Source of the DNA: an uncultured Altererythrobacter sp.
GTDB taxonomy: Bacteria; Pseudomonadota; Alphaproteobacteria; Sphingomonadales; Sphingomonadaceae
Assembly: GCA_913055875.1 (NCBI GenBank)
Contig: CAJXJY010000005.1
Coordinates: 186,001-250,000, forward strand
Direction: 5' to 3'
DNA length: 64,000 nt
Numbering within the stretch: the stretch's first letter is position 1; each line of letters starts with the position of its first letter. Shown here one piece after another: positions 33,016 through 41,658 of the stretch. The notes below the pieces were generated by a model. The model did not search any database. It had not been told where the DNA came from and saw nothing but the letters and a program-made list of their open reading frames with translations. The position numbers and the translations under genes are program-made.

Positions 33016-34470
33016 CTATCCGCCATGCCGCTCCAGCTCGTCGCCCGCCAGCGTCACCACGTGCAGCAGATTGGTGCTCCCCGGCGTCCCGAACGGCACG
33101 CCCGCGAGCGCGATCAGCTTGCTGCCCGCACGCCCGAAGCCATGGCGCAGCACCATCCGCTTGCCCTTGGCGATCATCTCCTCGAAACTGCCGATGTCCT
33201 TGGTCGCCACCGCATGCGCGCCCCACAGCAGTGCGACCCGGCGCGCGGTCTTCATCGACGGGGTCAGCACCAGCATCGGCACGCTCGGTCGCTCGCGCGC
33301 GACCCGCCGCGCGGTCGAGCCCGAGCCGGTGAAGACGGTGATTGCGCCGATCTCGACTGTGTCGGCGATGGTCATGCAGGCATGCGCGAGCGCGTCGGCG
33401 GTGGTGCGGTCGGGCGGGGTATCGAGCATCCGTACGCGCTCGAGATAGCCTTCGTCGTCTTCCACCTGCCTGGCGATGCGGTGCATGATCGTGACCGCTT
33501 CCTCTGGCCATTCGCCTGCCGCGGTCTCGGCCGAGAGCATCACCGCATCGGCCCCGTCATAGACCGCATTGGCGACGTCGGAGACTTCGGCGCGGGTCGG
33601 CGCGGGGCTCTCGATCATCGATTCGAGCATCTGCGTCGCGACGATCACCGGCTTGCCCATCAGCCGCGTCTGGTTGACGATCCGCTTTTGCAGCGGCGGC
33701 ACTTCCTGCGGTTCGAGCTCGACCCCGAGATCGCCGCGCGCGACCATGATCCCGTCGGACAGCTCGATCAGCTCGTCGAGCCGGCGTACCGCCATCGGCT
33801 TCTCGATCTTGGCGCAGAGCGAGCCGCTTCCGCCCATCAGCTTGCGCGCCTCGGCGAGGTCCTCGGGCCGCTGGACGAAACTGAGGCCGATCCAGTCGGC
33901 GCCGTGATCCATTGCGAAAGCGAGATCCCTGCGGTCCTTGTCGGTCAGCGCGGGGATCGGCACCTCGGCATCGGGCACGTTGACGCCCTTGCGGTCCGAG
34001 ATCACCCCGCCGACTTCGGCCGAGCACAGGATCTCGTCGGTGCCGGCGCGGATCACCCTGAGGCGGATCTTGCCGTCGTCGATCAGCAGCCGCTGCCCCT
34101 TTTCGAGCAGGCCGAACAGCTCGGGATGCGGCAGTTCGACGCGCGTCTCGTCGCCCGGCTCGGGATTGCGGTCGAGCGTGAAATGCCCCGAGTGGCGGAT
34201 CACCGCCTTGCCGCCGGCGAACTTGCCGACGCGCAGCTTGGGGCCCTGCAGGTCGCAGAAGATCGCGATCGGGCGGCCGAACTCCTTTTCGAGCGCGCGG
34301 ATCGCCTTGATCGTTTCGGCATGAACCGCGTGCTCGCCATGGCTCATATTGACGCGGAAGGCGTCGGCGCCGGCGCGGAACAGCTTGCGCAGCATTTCCG
34401 GCTCGCGGCTGGCGGGGCCGGTGGTGGCGAGGATCTTGACCTTGCGGCCTCTCGGGTCGAGCTTTTTCAT
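33016..34470 (-). CDS. pyk: Pyruvate kinase
   Basis: This is a 484-residue pyruvate kinase, converting phosphoenolpyruvate and ADP to pyruvate and ATP. Motifs include VNMSHGEHAVHAETI, FCDLQGPKLRVG, the catalytic IEKPMAVRRLDELIE (Lys in AKIEKP) and GIMVARGDLGVELE. ATQMLESMIESPAPTRAEVS is the family signature. The C-terminal allosteric domain is present in the usual length. It lies upstream of msrQ on the same strand, 35 bp apart, with no functional link expected. Confidence 0.97.
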   Translation of the reverse strand: MKKLDPRGRKVKILATTGPASREPEMLRKLFRAGADAFRVNMSHGEHAVHAETIKAIRALEKEFGRPIAIFCDLQGPKLRVGKFAGGKAVIRHSGHFTLDRNPEPGDETRVELPHPELFGLLEKGQRLLIDDGKIRLRVIRAGTDEILCSAEVGGVISDRKGVNVPDAEVPIPALTDKDRRDLAFAMDHGADWIGLSFVQRPEDLAEARKLMGGSGSLCAKIEKPMAVRRLDELIELSDGIMVARGDLGVELEPQEVPPLQKRIVNQTRLMGKPVIVATQMLESMIESPAPTRAEVSDVANAVYDGADAVMLSAETAAGEWPEEAVTIMHRIARQVEDDEGYLERVRMLDTPPDRTTADALAHACMTIADTVEIGAITVFTGSGSTARRVARERPSVPMLVLTPSMKTARRVALLWGAHAVATKDIGSFEEMIAKGKRMVLRHGFGRAGSKLIALAGVPFGTPGSTNLLHVVTLAGDELERHGG

Positions 34471-34519
34471 GCGGGCCCCGCTATGGCACGCCTGCGTTGC
34501 AACTCAAGGGATAGTGACG

Positions 34520-34840
34520 ATGGACAGCAATACCCCCGACGAACTCGATGCGCTGGACGATACGGTTGCGGCTGCCGCGTTCCGGCGGCTGGTTCGCCAC
34601 CTGCGCTACCGCCACGATGCGCAGAATATCGAGCTGATGGGGCTGGCGGACTTCTGCCGCAACTGCCTCGCCGACTGGATCCGCGAGGCGGGCTATGACG
34701 GCGACAAATCCGCCGCGCGCGAACTGATCCACGGCATGCCGATGGAGGAGTGGAAGGCGACCCGGCAGAAACCGGCGACCGAAGAACAGATCGCGGCGAT
34801 GGAAGCGAGCGTGGCGAGAAACAAGGCCGGCCCGGGTTAG
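34520..34840 (+). CDS. DUF1244 protein
   Basis: This is a 106-residue soluble protein of the DUF1244 family, common in proteobacteria and without a known role. FRRLVRHLRYRHDAQNIELM and LADFCRNCLADWIREA with two Cys are the conserved core. The ATG at 34520 follows GGGATAGTGACG. It is divergent from pyk with 49 bp between the starts, so the two may share a control region. Confidence 0.9.
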   Translation: MDSNTPDELDALDDTVAAAAFRRLVRHLRYRHDAQNIELMGLADFCRNCLADWIREAGYDGDKSAARELIHGMPMEEWKATRQKPATEEQIAAMEASVARNKAGPG

Positions 34841-34849
34841 CTCTCGGGC

Positions 34850-36427
34850 CTATCCATCCAGCCCGCAGCGGCGGATGAGATCGTTTTCGAACATGGCCCG
34901 CACAGCGGGATCGGGGATCAGCTGTGCTCTCGCCGCCTTCCAGGCGTCGACATTGGCATCGCCATAGGCCGCCCGCACGCTGGCTGCGTTGTAACCGTTG
35001 GTCTTCCCCCAGTGCTGGGTAAAGGCGATCCCCTTCTGCGCCATCTTGGCCGGGATCGCGTCGAAGAAAGCCCTGGTCTTGTCGTTTTCGACGCCGTCTA
35101 TGCTGACGACGAAAGTGCTGTCCCATTTGTTGAAGCCGAGCAAGGCCTGCGTTTTCGCCACATAGCGACAGCCGAAAACCACGGGAACATTCCGCACTTC
35201 GTCGCTCAGTTCGAGCAACGCGTCGATGGCGGCTTCGGCATCGGGCAAGTCGACCGCGACCGTGCCGCTCGCGACCTTTGTCCGGACCGACTTGAAGCTG
35301 AACAACTCGCCCCACGAGCCGACCTGTCGGCCGACCTTGAAGAAATCGTTCGCTACGAGCTTGGACACCAGCGGGACGAGAAAACCGAAAACGTCGAGGA
35401 ACCTGCCGACGACGCTGATCACGTCGTAGCCGGGCCCTCCTTTCGGATCGTCGGGGTCGAGCAGGTCGCGCGCAGCGGGATCCCATGTCCGCTCGTATAT
35501 CTGGGTGATCAGGACTTCGTGCGGAGCGGGAGAATTCGGATCGATGATCGGCTGAAAGAAGTATGGCTTGCCGCTCCTGCCCGGCGGGTCGAGGCGCGGG
35601 GCCGAGGTAAAATCGAGCGAGGTGACGCGCTTGCGCATATCGGCGTCGTAGACCAGCGTCTGCGTCGCCGAATCCTGCTTGTAGTTGAACGCTTCGAGCA
35701 TAAGACGATCACGCGCCTCGAACACGATGTTGGCGATCACACCGAAGGCGCCGATCCCCATGACCGCGGCGTTGAACAATGTGTCGTCGCGGATGAGCGT
35801 TGCGCCATAGCCGCCGATCGTCGCCGGCAGGAGGACCGGATAGCTCGCGCGCTCCAGCCAAACCTGATCGTCCGGATCGGGGCCGGTGATCAGGTGGAGA
35901 CTGACGACCTGATCGTGCATCGCGCCCATGCCGAGCACCGAGCCGTGCGTCCCGGTCGACGTCGCACCGGCGATTGTCTGGCCGTTGGCAGCCCCGGTGG
36001 TGCGCACGGAAAGCTTTCGCGAATCCGCTTCCAGCCACGGATTGAGGTCGGAAACCTGCGTGCCTCCCTGAGTCATGCACAGGACGTGACCGCTTCCCCG
36101 GGTTCCCGGATAGTCGGGATCGATCTGTCGATGGTTGATACGCTTGACCGCGCTCAACCTGAACAGGTCGATCATCGCGCCGCTGGTGTAGGGCGCATCG
36201 GAAAGCGACCAGGTTCGTCCCACCGCCCGGCATTCCATATTCGCGTCCAGTGCGTCGCGGATCGCCCGCTGTATTTGCGCGGTATGGGTCTTGATATCGT
36301 CGGACGAGTAGCCAAGCCTGCCACCGGGCGGCGTTATGACATCGACCCATCGGATCGGTAGCGGCCCGATAGTCTGGTGCCAGTTCGTCCATTGTTCGTT
36401 GATCCGCGTTCTGATCGCCCTGTTCAT
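34850..36427 (-). CDS. FAD-dependent aldonolactone-oxidase-like protein
   Basis: This is a 525-residue flavoprotein with an FAD-binding-4 (PCMH) domain. RAVGRTWSLSDAPYTSGAMI and GQTIAGATSTGTHGSVLGMG match the adenine and isoalloxazine-binding parts of the L-gulonolactone/D-arabinono-lactone oxidase group. The C-terminal half is the usual substrate cap but poorly conserved. The start at 36427 (MNRAIRTRINEQWTN) is chosen because an upstream extension reads antisense through the lipoprotein gene. There is no signal peptide. The gene lies 4 bp after the lipoprotein gene stop, so the two likely form an operon. Substrate unknown. Confidence 0.8.
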   Translation of the reverse strand: MNRAIRTRINEQWTNWHQTIGPLPIRWVDVITPPGGRLGYSSDDIKTHTAQIQRAIRDALDANMECRAVGRTWSLSDAPYTSGAMIDLFRLSAVKRINHRQIDPDYPGTRGSGHVLCMTQGGTQVSDLNPWLEADSRKLSVRTTGAANGQTIAGATSTGTHGSVLGMGAMHDQVVSLHLITGPDPDDQVWLERASYPVLLPATIGGYGATLIRDDTLFNAAVMGIGAFGVIANIVFEARDRLMLEAFNYKQDSATQTLVYDADMRKRVTSLDFTSAPRLDPPGRSGKPYFFQPIIDPNSPAPHEVLITQIYERTWDPAARDLLDPDDPKGGPGYDVISVVGRFLDVFGFLVPLVSKLVANDFFKVGRQVGSWGELFSFKSVRTKVASGTVAVDLPDAEAAIDALLELSDEVRNVPVVFGCRYVAKTQALLGFNKWDSTFVVSIDGVENDKTRAFFDAIPAKMAQKGIAFTQHWGKTNGYNAASVRAAYGDANVDAWKAARAQLIPDPAVRAMFENDLIRRCGLDG

Positions 36428-36431
36428 CGGC

Positions 36432-37013
36432 TCAGGCTTTCCGCGCGAGCTTGCCGCCGGGAGCGAAGGGAGGCGCTGTTGCCGCCCCCAGGATCTCGCA
36501 GGCGAACACGATCTTGCCTGGCTCGTTGCCGGAATCCCGCTGCTCCTCGCAATCGTAGTTCGAGGGCTCGCCGGGTTCCGGACTGGTCTTGGTGCATTGG
36601 AGTACGCGGGGCTGGTCCCCGCCCAGTTCGACAAAATCGCAGGCGAGATCGGACACTTGTCTTGAACCGACACACGAGTACTCGATCGTCGCCTGGTTCA
36701 CCGTTCCGAGGGTGAGAACATTCAGCAAGCCTTGTCCGAAATCGCGCCTTACTTCGACGCGGGTGAAGCCGCCTTCGGAGTCGGTTCGGCCGTCGCCATC
36801 GGTATCGATGCCGCAAGCGTGGCGGTCGTACCCATTCGCCCCGTCGGAATTGTAGACCTGGGCGCCCAGGATCGATGTCTGCCCATGTGTACAGGACCCC
36901 GCTGAACAGTCTGCACCCGCTCCTTCGAGCCCGATCAGATGGCTCGAACAACTGCCTAGCAACAGGCTAATTCCAGCCAACTTTACAAGTATCGTGGCGT
37001 TATAGATCCGCAT
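36432..37013 (-). CDS. Lipoprotein with Bor-like segment and calcium-type repeat
   Basis: This is a 193-residue protein with lipobox SLLLGSCSS (Cys22). Residues 70-79 (DTDGDGRTDS) look like a calcium-binding thrombospondin-3 or EF-type loop. Residues about 92-114 (GQGLLNVLTLGTVNQATIEY then SC) resemble the C-terminus of the phage Bor/Iss surface lipoprotein family. The protein has about eight Cys in its mature part, so disulfides are likely. The gene is less GC-rich than its surroundings. It sits 4 bp upstream of the FAD oxidase in one unit. Family call is tentative. Confidence 0.6.
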   Translation of the reverse strand: MRIYNATILVKLAGISLLLGSCSSHLIGLEGAGADCSAGSCTHGQTSILGAQVYNSDGANGYDRHACGIDTDGDGRTDSEGGFTRVEVRRDFGQGLLNVLTLGTVNQATIEYSCVGSRQVSDLACDFVELGGDQPRVLQCTKTSPEPGEPSNYDCEEQRDSGNEPGKIVFACEILGAATAPPFAPGGKLARKA

Positions 37014-37185
37014 GTTCGGCTCCACGGCAAGATTTCCGGGCGCGACCATGAATATTTTACTCAAAGTTACATTAGATTTGAGGATTTGACAAATTGGACT
37101 GGAAACTCGTCCGGACGGGGTGGCAATCCCCCGTGGCGAACTCTATTCGCCAGCCGATCCGATTCTCCAACACACAGGAAAATTT

Positions 37186-37422
37186 ATGGCCGAAGCCACC
37201 GACGACCGCCTGCGCCTGCTGATCGAGCGCATCGAACGCCTCGAGGAGGAGAAGAAGGGCATCGCCGACGATATCCGCGATGTCTATGCCGAGGCCAAGG
37301 CGGTCGGCTACGATACCAAGATCATGCGCCAGATCGTGCGCCTGAGGAAGATGAAGCCCGACGACCGCAGCGAACAGGAAACGCTGCTCGATACCTACAA
37401 GGCGGCGCTCGGCATGGGCTGA
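37186..37422 (+). CDS. gapR: GapR-family DNA-binding protein (DUF2312)
   Basis: This is a 78-residue protein of the DUF2312 family, which includes Caulobacter GapR, a nucleoid protein that binds overtwisted DNA ahead of polymerases and stimulates topoisomerases. [20 protein letters not shown] forms the long N-terminal helix, [17 protein letters not shown] and [11 protein letters not shown] follow, and the length is typical. AGGA precedes the ATG at 37186. An alternative longer start is not supported. Assignment to the family is strong; identical function is inferred. Confidence 0.9.
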   Translation: MAEATDDRLRLLIERIERLEEEKKGIADDIRDVYAEAKAVGYDTKIMRQIVRLRKMKPDDRSEQETLLDTYKAALGMG

Positions 37423-37493
37423 AGCCCGCTTGCGGTCGGCGCGCGGAACGCGTTGCGAAACAGGCGGTTGGAATCGGTGAAAGGAATTCACCG

Positions 37494-38369
37494 ATGAGCG
37501 ATACCGAAACAGTCGAGAAGGCCTTCGTCGAGGAAACCGGCGAAGAGCCGAAAATGCCCGGTCACGAAACCGCGCTCGACCGCAAGCCGAAGTGGGAGCC
37601 GCGCTATCCCGGCTCGGAACGGCTGAAGGGCAAGGTCGCTCTGGTCACCGGCGGCGACAGCGGGATCGGCCGCGCCACCGCGGTGCTGTTCGCGCGCGAG
37701 GGCGCGAAGGTCGCGATCGCCTATCTCGAGGAGCACGACGACGCCGGCATCACCCGCGAGGCGTGCGAGGCGGAGGGCGCCGAAGTGCTGCTCTCGGCGG
37801 GCGACCTCGGCGATCCGAAGCATTGCGAGGGACTGGTCGAGGCGGTGATCGAGCGCTGGGGCCGGCTCGACGTGCTGGTCAACAATGCCGGGGAACAGCA
37901 TCCCGACGACGACATCACCGATATCACCGCCGAGCAGCTGCAGCGCACCTTCCAGACCAACATCTTTGCGATGTTCTACCTCGTCCAGGCTGCGCGCCCG
38001 CACCTGAAGGAAGGCGCGGCGATCGTCAATTGCACCAGCGTGACGATGTACCAGGGCTCGTCGGGCCTGCTCGACTACTCCGCCACCAAGGGTGCCATCA
38101 CCGCCTTCACCCGTTCGCTGAGCGAGAACCTCGTCGGCGAGGGCATCCGCGTCAATGCGGTCGCGCCGGGGCCGATCTGGACCCCGCTCAATCCGTGCGG
38201 CGGCGCGCCGCCCGAAAAGGTCGCGCATTTCGGCGAGGGCACGCCGATGGGCCGCCCGGGCGAACCGAACGAGGTCGCGCCCGCCTTCCTGTTCCTCGCC
38301 TGCGAGGATTCGTCCTACATGTCGGGGCAGGTGCTGCATCCCAATGGCGGGACGATCGTCAACGGGTAG
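37494..38369 (+). CDS. Short-chain dehydrogenase/reductase (YhdF/YghA-like)
   Basis: This is a 291-residue SDR. The NAD(P)-binding VTGGDSGIGRATAVLFAREG and the NNAG motif are present. The catalytic Ser-Tyr-Lys triad is NCTSVTMYQGSSGLLDYSAT followed by KG. A 40-residue N-terminal extension with HETALDRKPKWEPRYPGSER is typical of the YhdF/YghA group, often linked to general stress. The ATG at 37494 follows GAAAGGAATT. It lies 71 bp after gapR on the same strand. Substrate unknown. Confidence 0.9.
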   Translation: MSDTETVEKAFVEETGEEPKMPGHETALDRKPKWEPRYPGSERLKGKVALVTGGDSGIGRATAVLFAREGAKVAIAYLEEHDDAGITREACEAEGAEVLLSAGDLGDPKHCEGLVEAVIERWGRLDVLVNNAGEQHPDDDITDITAEQLQRTFQTNIFAMFYLVQAARPHLKEGAAIVNCTSVTMYQGSSGLLDYSATKGAITAFTRSLSENLVGEGIRVNAVAPGPIWTPLNPCGGAPPEKVAHFGEGTPMGRPGEPNEVAPAFLFLACEDSSYMSGQVLHPNGGTIVNG

Positions 38370-38379
38370 CGACCTGCAA

Positions 38380-39114
38380 TCAGCCGCCCAGCGCAACCGC
38401 CAGCGAAACCAGCGCCACGATGATCCCGTTATGCGCCACGTGCAGCAGGATGCTGGCCCACAGCCCGTATAGTACGCGCACGTAACCGAGGATCGATCCG
38501 AGCACGAATTGCGGGATTACCAGCGGCAGCAGGACCGCCAGCGCGCCTTCTTCGAAATTGTAGAGGTGCAGCAGCGCGAAGCCGACGGTGCTGGCCCAGT
38601 AGAACAGCGGAAATGCGCGCGCGAACCATGACATCGCCGCGCGCTTGCGCAGCACGAACAGCGCGGCGAGGGCGGCCAGCAGGGCAGCGAGGGATGCCAG
38701 CGCGACTGCCAGCGAGGGTTCGGCCTGTCCGGCCGTCAGCATCACGGGCGTCGCCAGCAGCAGGACGGCCAGGACATGGCCCGGGCGTCCCGACAGCCAC
38801 GAGCGCAAGGCGATTTCCTCGAACAGCGGCGCTCCGACCACGATCATGAACACGATCAGCGGCGTCCATTCGAGCTTCGCCAGCGCCGTCTCGGGCAGGT
38901 CGACGCCGATCGCCACGACCGTGCCGGCGAGCACGATCAGGCCGAGCATCGCGAGCTGGTCGAGGGCGAGCATGCGCAGCACCGCCACGAAGTTCGCCGC
39001 GCCGAATCCACCGGCGGTGGCGGGAAGTTCCGGTCGGCGAACGAAGGCGAAGAAGCGCCTCCATTCGGCGCGCGCCGAATTGGCTGCCGCAAGGCTTGTC
39101 GACCGGTCCGTCAT
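38380..39114 (-). CDS. CPBP-family intramembrane metalloprotease
   Basis: This is a 244-residue membrane protein of the CAAX-protease/bacteriocin-processing (CPBP/Abi) family. It has the three conserved active-site motifs: EEIALRSWL (EExxxR), FALLHLYN and [11 protein letters not shown] (HxxxN). Several hydrophobic segments fit 6-8 spans. The ATG at 39114 ([13 protein letters not shown]) is used. It is convergent with the SDR and divergent from yebC. The substrate is unknown; members process prenylated or small secreted peptides. Confidence 0.88.
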   Translation of the reverse strand: MTDRSTSLAAANSARAEWRRFFAFVRRPELPATAGGFGAANFVAVLRMLALDQLAMLGLIVLAGTVVAIGVDLPETALAKLEWTPLIVFMIVVGAPLFEEIALRSWLSGRPGHVLAVLLLATPVMLTAGQAEPSLAVALASLAALLAALAALFVLRKRAAMSWFARAFPLFYWASTVGFALLHLYNFEEGALAVLLPLVIPQFVLGSILGYVRVLYGLWASILLHVAHNGIIVALVSLAVALGG

Positions 39115-39176
39115 GCGTCTATTGCGCCCCCCGTAAATCCCAGCGCATTCCAACCACGATCGGCAAAAGCGACACC

Positions 39177-39923
39177 ATGGCAGGCCATTCCAAATTCAAG
39201 AACATCATGCACCGCAAGGGTGCGCAGGACAAGAAGCGGTCCAACCTGTTTTCCAAGCTCAGCCGCGAGATCACCGTCGCGGCCAAGATGGGCGCCGACG
39301 ATCCCGACATGAACCCGCGCCTGCGGCTGGCGGTCAACAACGCCAAGGCGCAGTCGATGCCGAAGGACAATATCCAGCGCGCGATCGACAAGGCGAGTGG
39401 CGGTGACGAGGAGAATTACGAGGAGGTCCGCTACGAGGGCTACGGCCCGGGCGGCAGCGCGATCATCGTCGAAGCGCTGACCGACAACCGCAACCGCACC
39501 GCCACCGCGGTGCGCACCGCGTTCAGCAAGAACGGCGGCAATCTCGGCACCGAGGGCTCGGTGGTACACGGCTTCGAGCGGCTCGGCTTCATCCTCTATC
39601 CCGCCGATGCGGGGAGCGAGGACAAGGTGCTCGAAGCGGCGCTCGAAGCGGGGGCGGAGGACATCGCCAGCAGCGAGGACGGGCATGAGATCTGGACCGC
39701 GGCGGACGATCTCCACCAGGTCGCGGCCGACCTCGAGAAGGCGCTGGGCGAGGCGGAGACGGTCAAGCTGGCATGGAAGCCCAACCTCACCGTCGACCTG
39801 GCCGAAAAGGATGCGGGCGTGCTGCTCAAGCTGATCGACGCGCTCGACGACGACGACGACGTCCAGACCGTATGGGGCAATTACGACATCTCCGACGAGG
39901 TGATGGACAGGATCGAAGGCTAG
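39177..39923 (+). CDS. YebC/PmpR-family regulator or translation factor
   Basis: This is a 248-residue YebC-family (TACO1) protein. [20 protein letters not shown] and the [20 protein letters not shown] segment are characteristic, as is [21 protein letters not shown]. The family is described as a transcription regulator near ruvC in many bacteria, and recent work links members to translation of difficult sequences. Here it lies just upstream of ruvC, the usual neighbour, with a hairpin repeat in between. Confidence 0.93.
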   Translation: MAGHSKFKNIMHRKGAQDKKRSNLFSKLSREITVAAKMGADDPDMNPRLRLAVNNAKAQSMPKDNIQRAIDKASGGDEENYEEVRYEGYGPGGSAIIVEALTDNRNRTATAVRTAFSKNGGNLGTEGSVVHGFERLGFILYPADAGSEDKVLEAALEAGAEDIASSEDGHEIWTAADDLHQVAADLEKALGEAETVKLAWKPNLTVDLAEKDAGVLLKLIDALDDDDDVQTVWGNYDISDEVMDRIEG

Positions 39924-39936
39924 GATGCGCTTACCC

Positions 39937-40001
39937 CGTTCGTGTCGAGCGAAGTCGAGACACCTGCGCGCAAGGGTTCTCGACTTCGCTCGAACCGAAC
40001 G
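39937..40001. repeat. Short interspersed hairpin repeat (SIR)
   Basis: Arms 39937-39960 (cgttcgtgtcgagcgaagtc onward) and 39978-40001 are inverted repeats over 24 bp with two mismatches, around a 17-nt loop. The tcgagcgaagtcgaga type of hairpin is a familiar small repeat in sphingomonads. It lies between yebC and ruvC. It also carries an ATG-less in-frame lead into ruvC, so automated starts may be wrong. Confidence 0.75.
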
Positions 40002-40013
40002 GATTTCGTCCTC

Positions 40014-40487
40014 TTGACCATCATCCTCGGCCTCGATCCCTCGCTCAGCTGCACCGGCTGGGGCGTGATCCGCGCCGAAGGATCGCGCATTGCGCATGTC
40101 GCGAACGGGCAGGTGCCGACCGATGTCAAGGCGCCGATGGCGGAGCGGTTGGCCGTGCTCCAGGCGGCGATGGCCGAAGTGATTGCGCGCCACCGTCCCG
40201 ATCGCGCCGCGGCGGAGGAGGTATTCGCCAACAAGAACCCGCAATCGACGCTCAAGCTGGCGCAGGCGCGCGGTGCGGTGCTGGCGGCGTGCGGCGCGGC
40301 CGGGCTCGATGTGCGCGAGCACGCCGCGCGGCTGGTCAAGAAGGCGGTCGTCGGCACGGGTGGGGCTGACAAGCGCCAGGTCCAGGCGATGCTGAAAGTG
40401 CTGCTGCCGGGCGCCGAGATCGCCGGGCCCGATGCGGCCGATGCACTGGCGGTCGCGATCGCCGATGCGCACCTCTCGCCGCGCTGA
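40014..40487 (+). CDS. ruvC: Holliday junction resolvase RuvC
   Basis: This is a 157-residue endonuclease that resolves Holliday junctions with Ruv[21 protein letters not shown] (Asp8 region), [20 protein letters not shown] (Glu) and [17 protein letters not shown] (Asp) supply the acidic catalytic residues. The start is the TTG at 40014; upstream in-frame codons fall in the hairpin repeat. There is no strong ribosome-binding site, so coupling to yebC expression is possible. ruvA and ruvB are not in the window. Element C follows. Confidence 0.92.
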   Translation: MTIILGLDPSLSCTGWGVIRAEGSRIAHVANGQVPTDVKAPMAERLAVLQAAMAEVIARHRPDRAAAEEVFANKNPQSTLKLAQARGAVLAACGAAGLDVREHAARLVKKAVVGTGGADKRQVQAMLKVLLPGAEIAGPDAADALAVAIADAHLSPR

Positions 40488-40517
40488 CCGGTGTGTTTCG
40501 GCGAAGCCGAAACGGAT

Positions 40518-40721
40518 GCGGCACCAACCCGCGCCCCCACCCGAGTCATTTGCTGCGTGCGGGCCAGACCTCCGTCTGGCCCTTGGCTGTTCCATCCCAC
40601 GCCCCCACCCGGCCACCCCGACGATAGTAGCCTATGGGTGGCCGGGTGAGGGCGTGGGATGGAACAGCCCCGGCGGTCCGACGACTGCCACCAAGCGACA
40701 GGTCTCGTCACCGCCGGAAAA
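40518..40721. repeat. Nested palindromic repeat C (homologue of B)
   Basis: A 22-nt perfect hairpin lies at 40561-40582. A main inverted repeat, 40585-40618 with 40636-40669, has 34-bp arms with one mismatch. The end segment 40670-40721 matches the end of element B (8193-8244). The loop of the main stem is near-identical to B (ccccgac..tagta.cct). It starts about 30 bp past the ruvC stop, and no gene is seen between 40488 and 40783. Confidence 0.85.
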
Positions 40722-40783
40722 TGAAATTCCGCGCGGGCGCGCGGGCCGGTGCCTATTCGGCAACGCCAGAACGACTCCAGCGG

Positions 40784-41203
40784 CTATTCGAAAGCGGCGG
40801 TGTCTTCCGCCTCGGGAGCATTGCGCTTGCGCAGCGCCAACGCGCCGCGAATGCCGCGCACGATGACGACCATCAGCACGCTCCAGACCAGCAGCCAGAC
40901 CACGTTGAATTCGATAACGATATTGGCGATCATCGTCGCGGCCAGCAGGCCGGCGGTGGCGATCGCCCAATAGGCGCCCTTGCCCCGCAGCATGCGCAAT
41001 CCGGCGGTGAAGCAGACGGCCGCCCACACCACGACCAGCCCGACGCCGATCCGTCCTTCGAGCGTCGCAAGGTCGAACAGGTCGGACGAGACATAGGCGC
41101 CGAACACGGTCAGACCGCCGAGCACGAAGCAGCCGAGCGCGCCCTGCTGCGCTGCGTTTTCCGCACCCATGCGAGTGGAGAGGTCGGCGTTCCGGATTGC
41201 CAT
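40784..41203 (-). CDS. Unknown membrane protein (139 aa)
   Basis: This is an unrecognised protein starting at the ATG at 41203 with AAGGGG upstream. Four hydrophobic segments are visible (GALGCFVLGGLTVFGAYVSS, IGVGLVVVWAAVCFTAGLRM, AYWAIATAGLLAATMIANIV, VWLLVWSVLMVVIVRGIRGA), predicting four spans with short loops and a charged tail. No catalytic motif. It diverges from the ArsC-like gene. Function unknown. Confidence 0.7.
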   Translation of the reverse strand: MAIRNADLSTRMGAENAAQQGALGCFVLGGLTVFGAYVSSDLFDLATLEGRIGVGLVVVWAAVCFTAGLRMLRGKGAYWAIATAGLLAATMIANIVIEFNVVWLLVWSVLMVVIVRGIRGALALRKRNAPEAEDTAAFE

Positions 41204-41310
41204 GCGATTCCCCTTGCGATCCGCCCCGCTAGCTTCCACGAAGTGCGGCGCCGGTCAAGCGTATGCGGATTTCGCTAGAGCGTATGTCCGGCGAATACAA
41301 CGGAGTAACA

Positions 41311-41658
41311 ATGACAATCCATCTCTACGGCATTCCCAATTGCGACACGGTGAAAAAGGCGCGCAAATGGCTCGAAGCGCGCGAGATCGAATACGCATTC
41401 CACGATTACAAGAAGGAAGGCGCCGATCCGGCGAAACTCGCAGCGTGGATCGAGGCAGAAGGTGTCGACGTGGTGCTCAACCGCCGCGGCACGACCTATC
41501 GCAAGCTGGGCGATGCCGAGAAGGCCGATATCGACGCCGCGAAAGCCGTCACATTGCTGCAAGAACACCCCAGCATGATCAAGCGGCCGGTGGCCGAGCA
41601 TGCCGGCGGATTGCTGGTCGGTTTCAAGGAGGACGAATGGGACGCAGCCTTTTCCTGA
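41311..41658 (+). CDS. ArsC/Spx-family thioredoxin-like protein
   Basis: This is a 115-residue ArsC/YffB-type protein. MTIHLYGIPNCDTVKKARKW carries the single redox Cys11, and PSMIKRPVAEHAGGLLVGFK matches the conserved basic region. It lacks a second resolving Cys nearby, which fits YffB/Spx-type rather than the classical arsenate reductase. GGAG precedes the ATG at 41311. It overlaps the following glycerophosphodiesterase by 22 bp. Function uncertain. Confidence 0.88.
   Translation: MTIHLYGIPNCDTVKKARKWLEAREIEYAFHDYKKEGADPAKLAAWIEAEGVDVVLNRRGTTYRKLGDAEKADIDAAKAVTLLQEHPSMIKRPVAEHAGGLLVGFKEDEWDAAFS

Noticed and set aside
36428-36673. N-terminal extension of the FAD oxidase
   Set aside because: It would overlap the lipoprotein gene in another frame and has no recognisable sequence; the ATG at 36427 fits the family.
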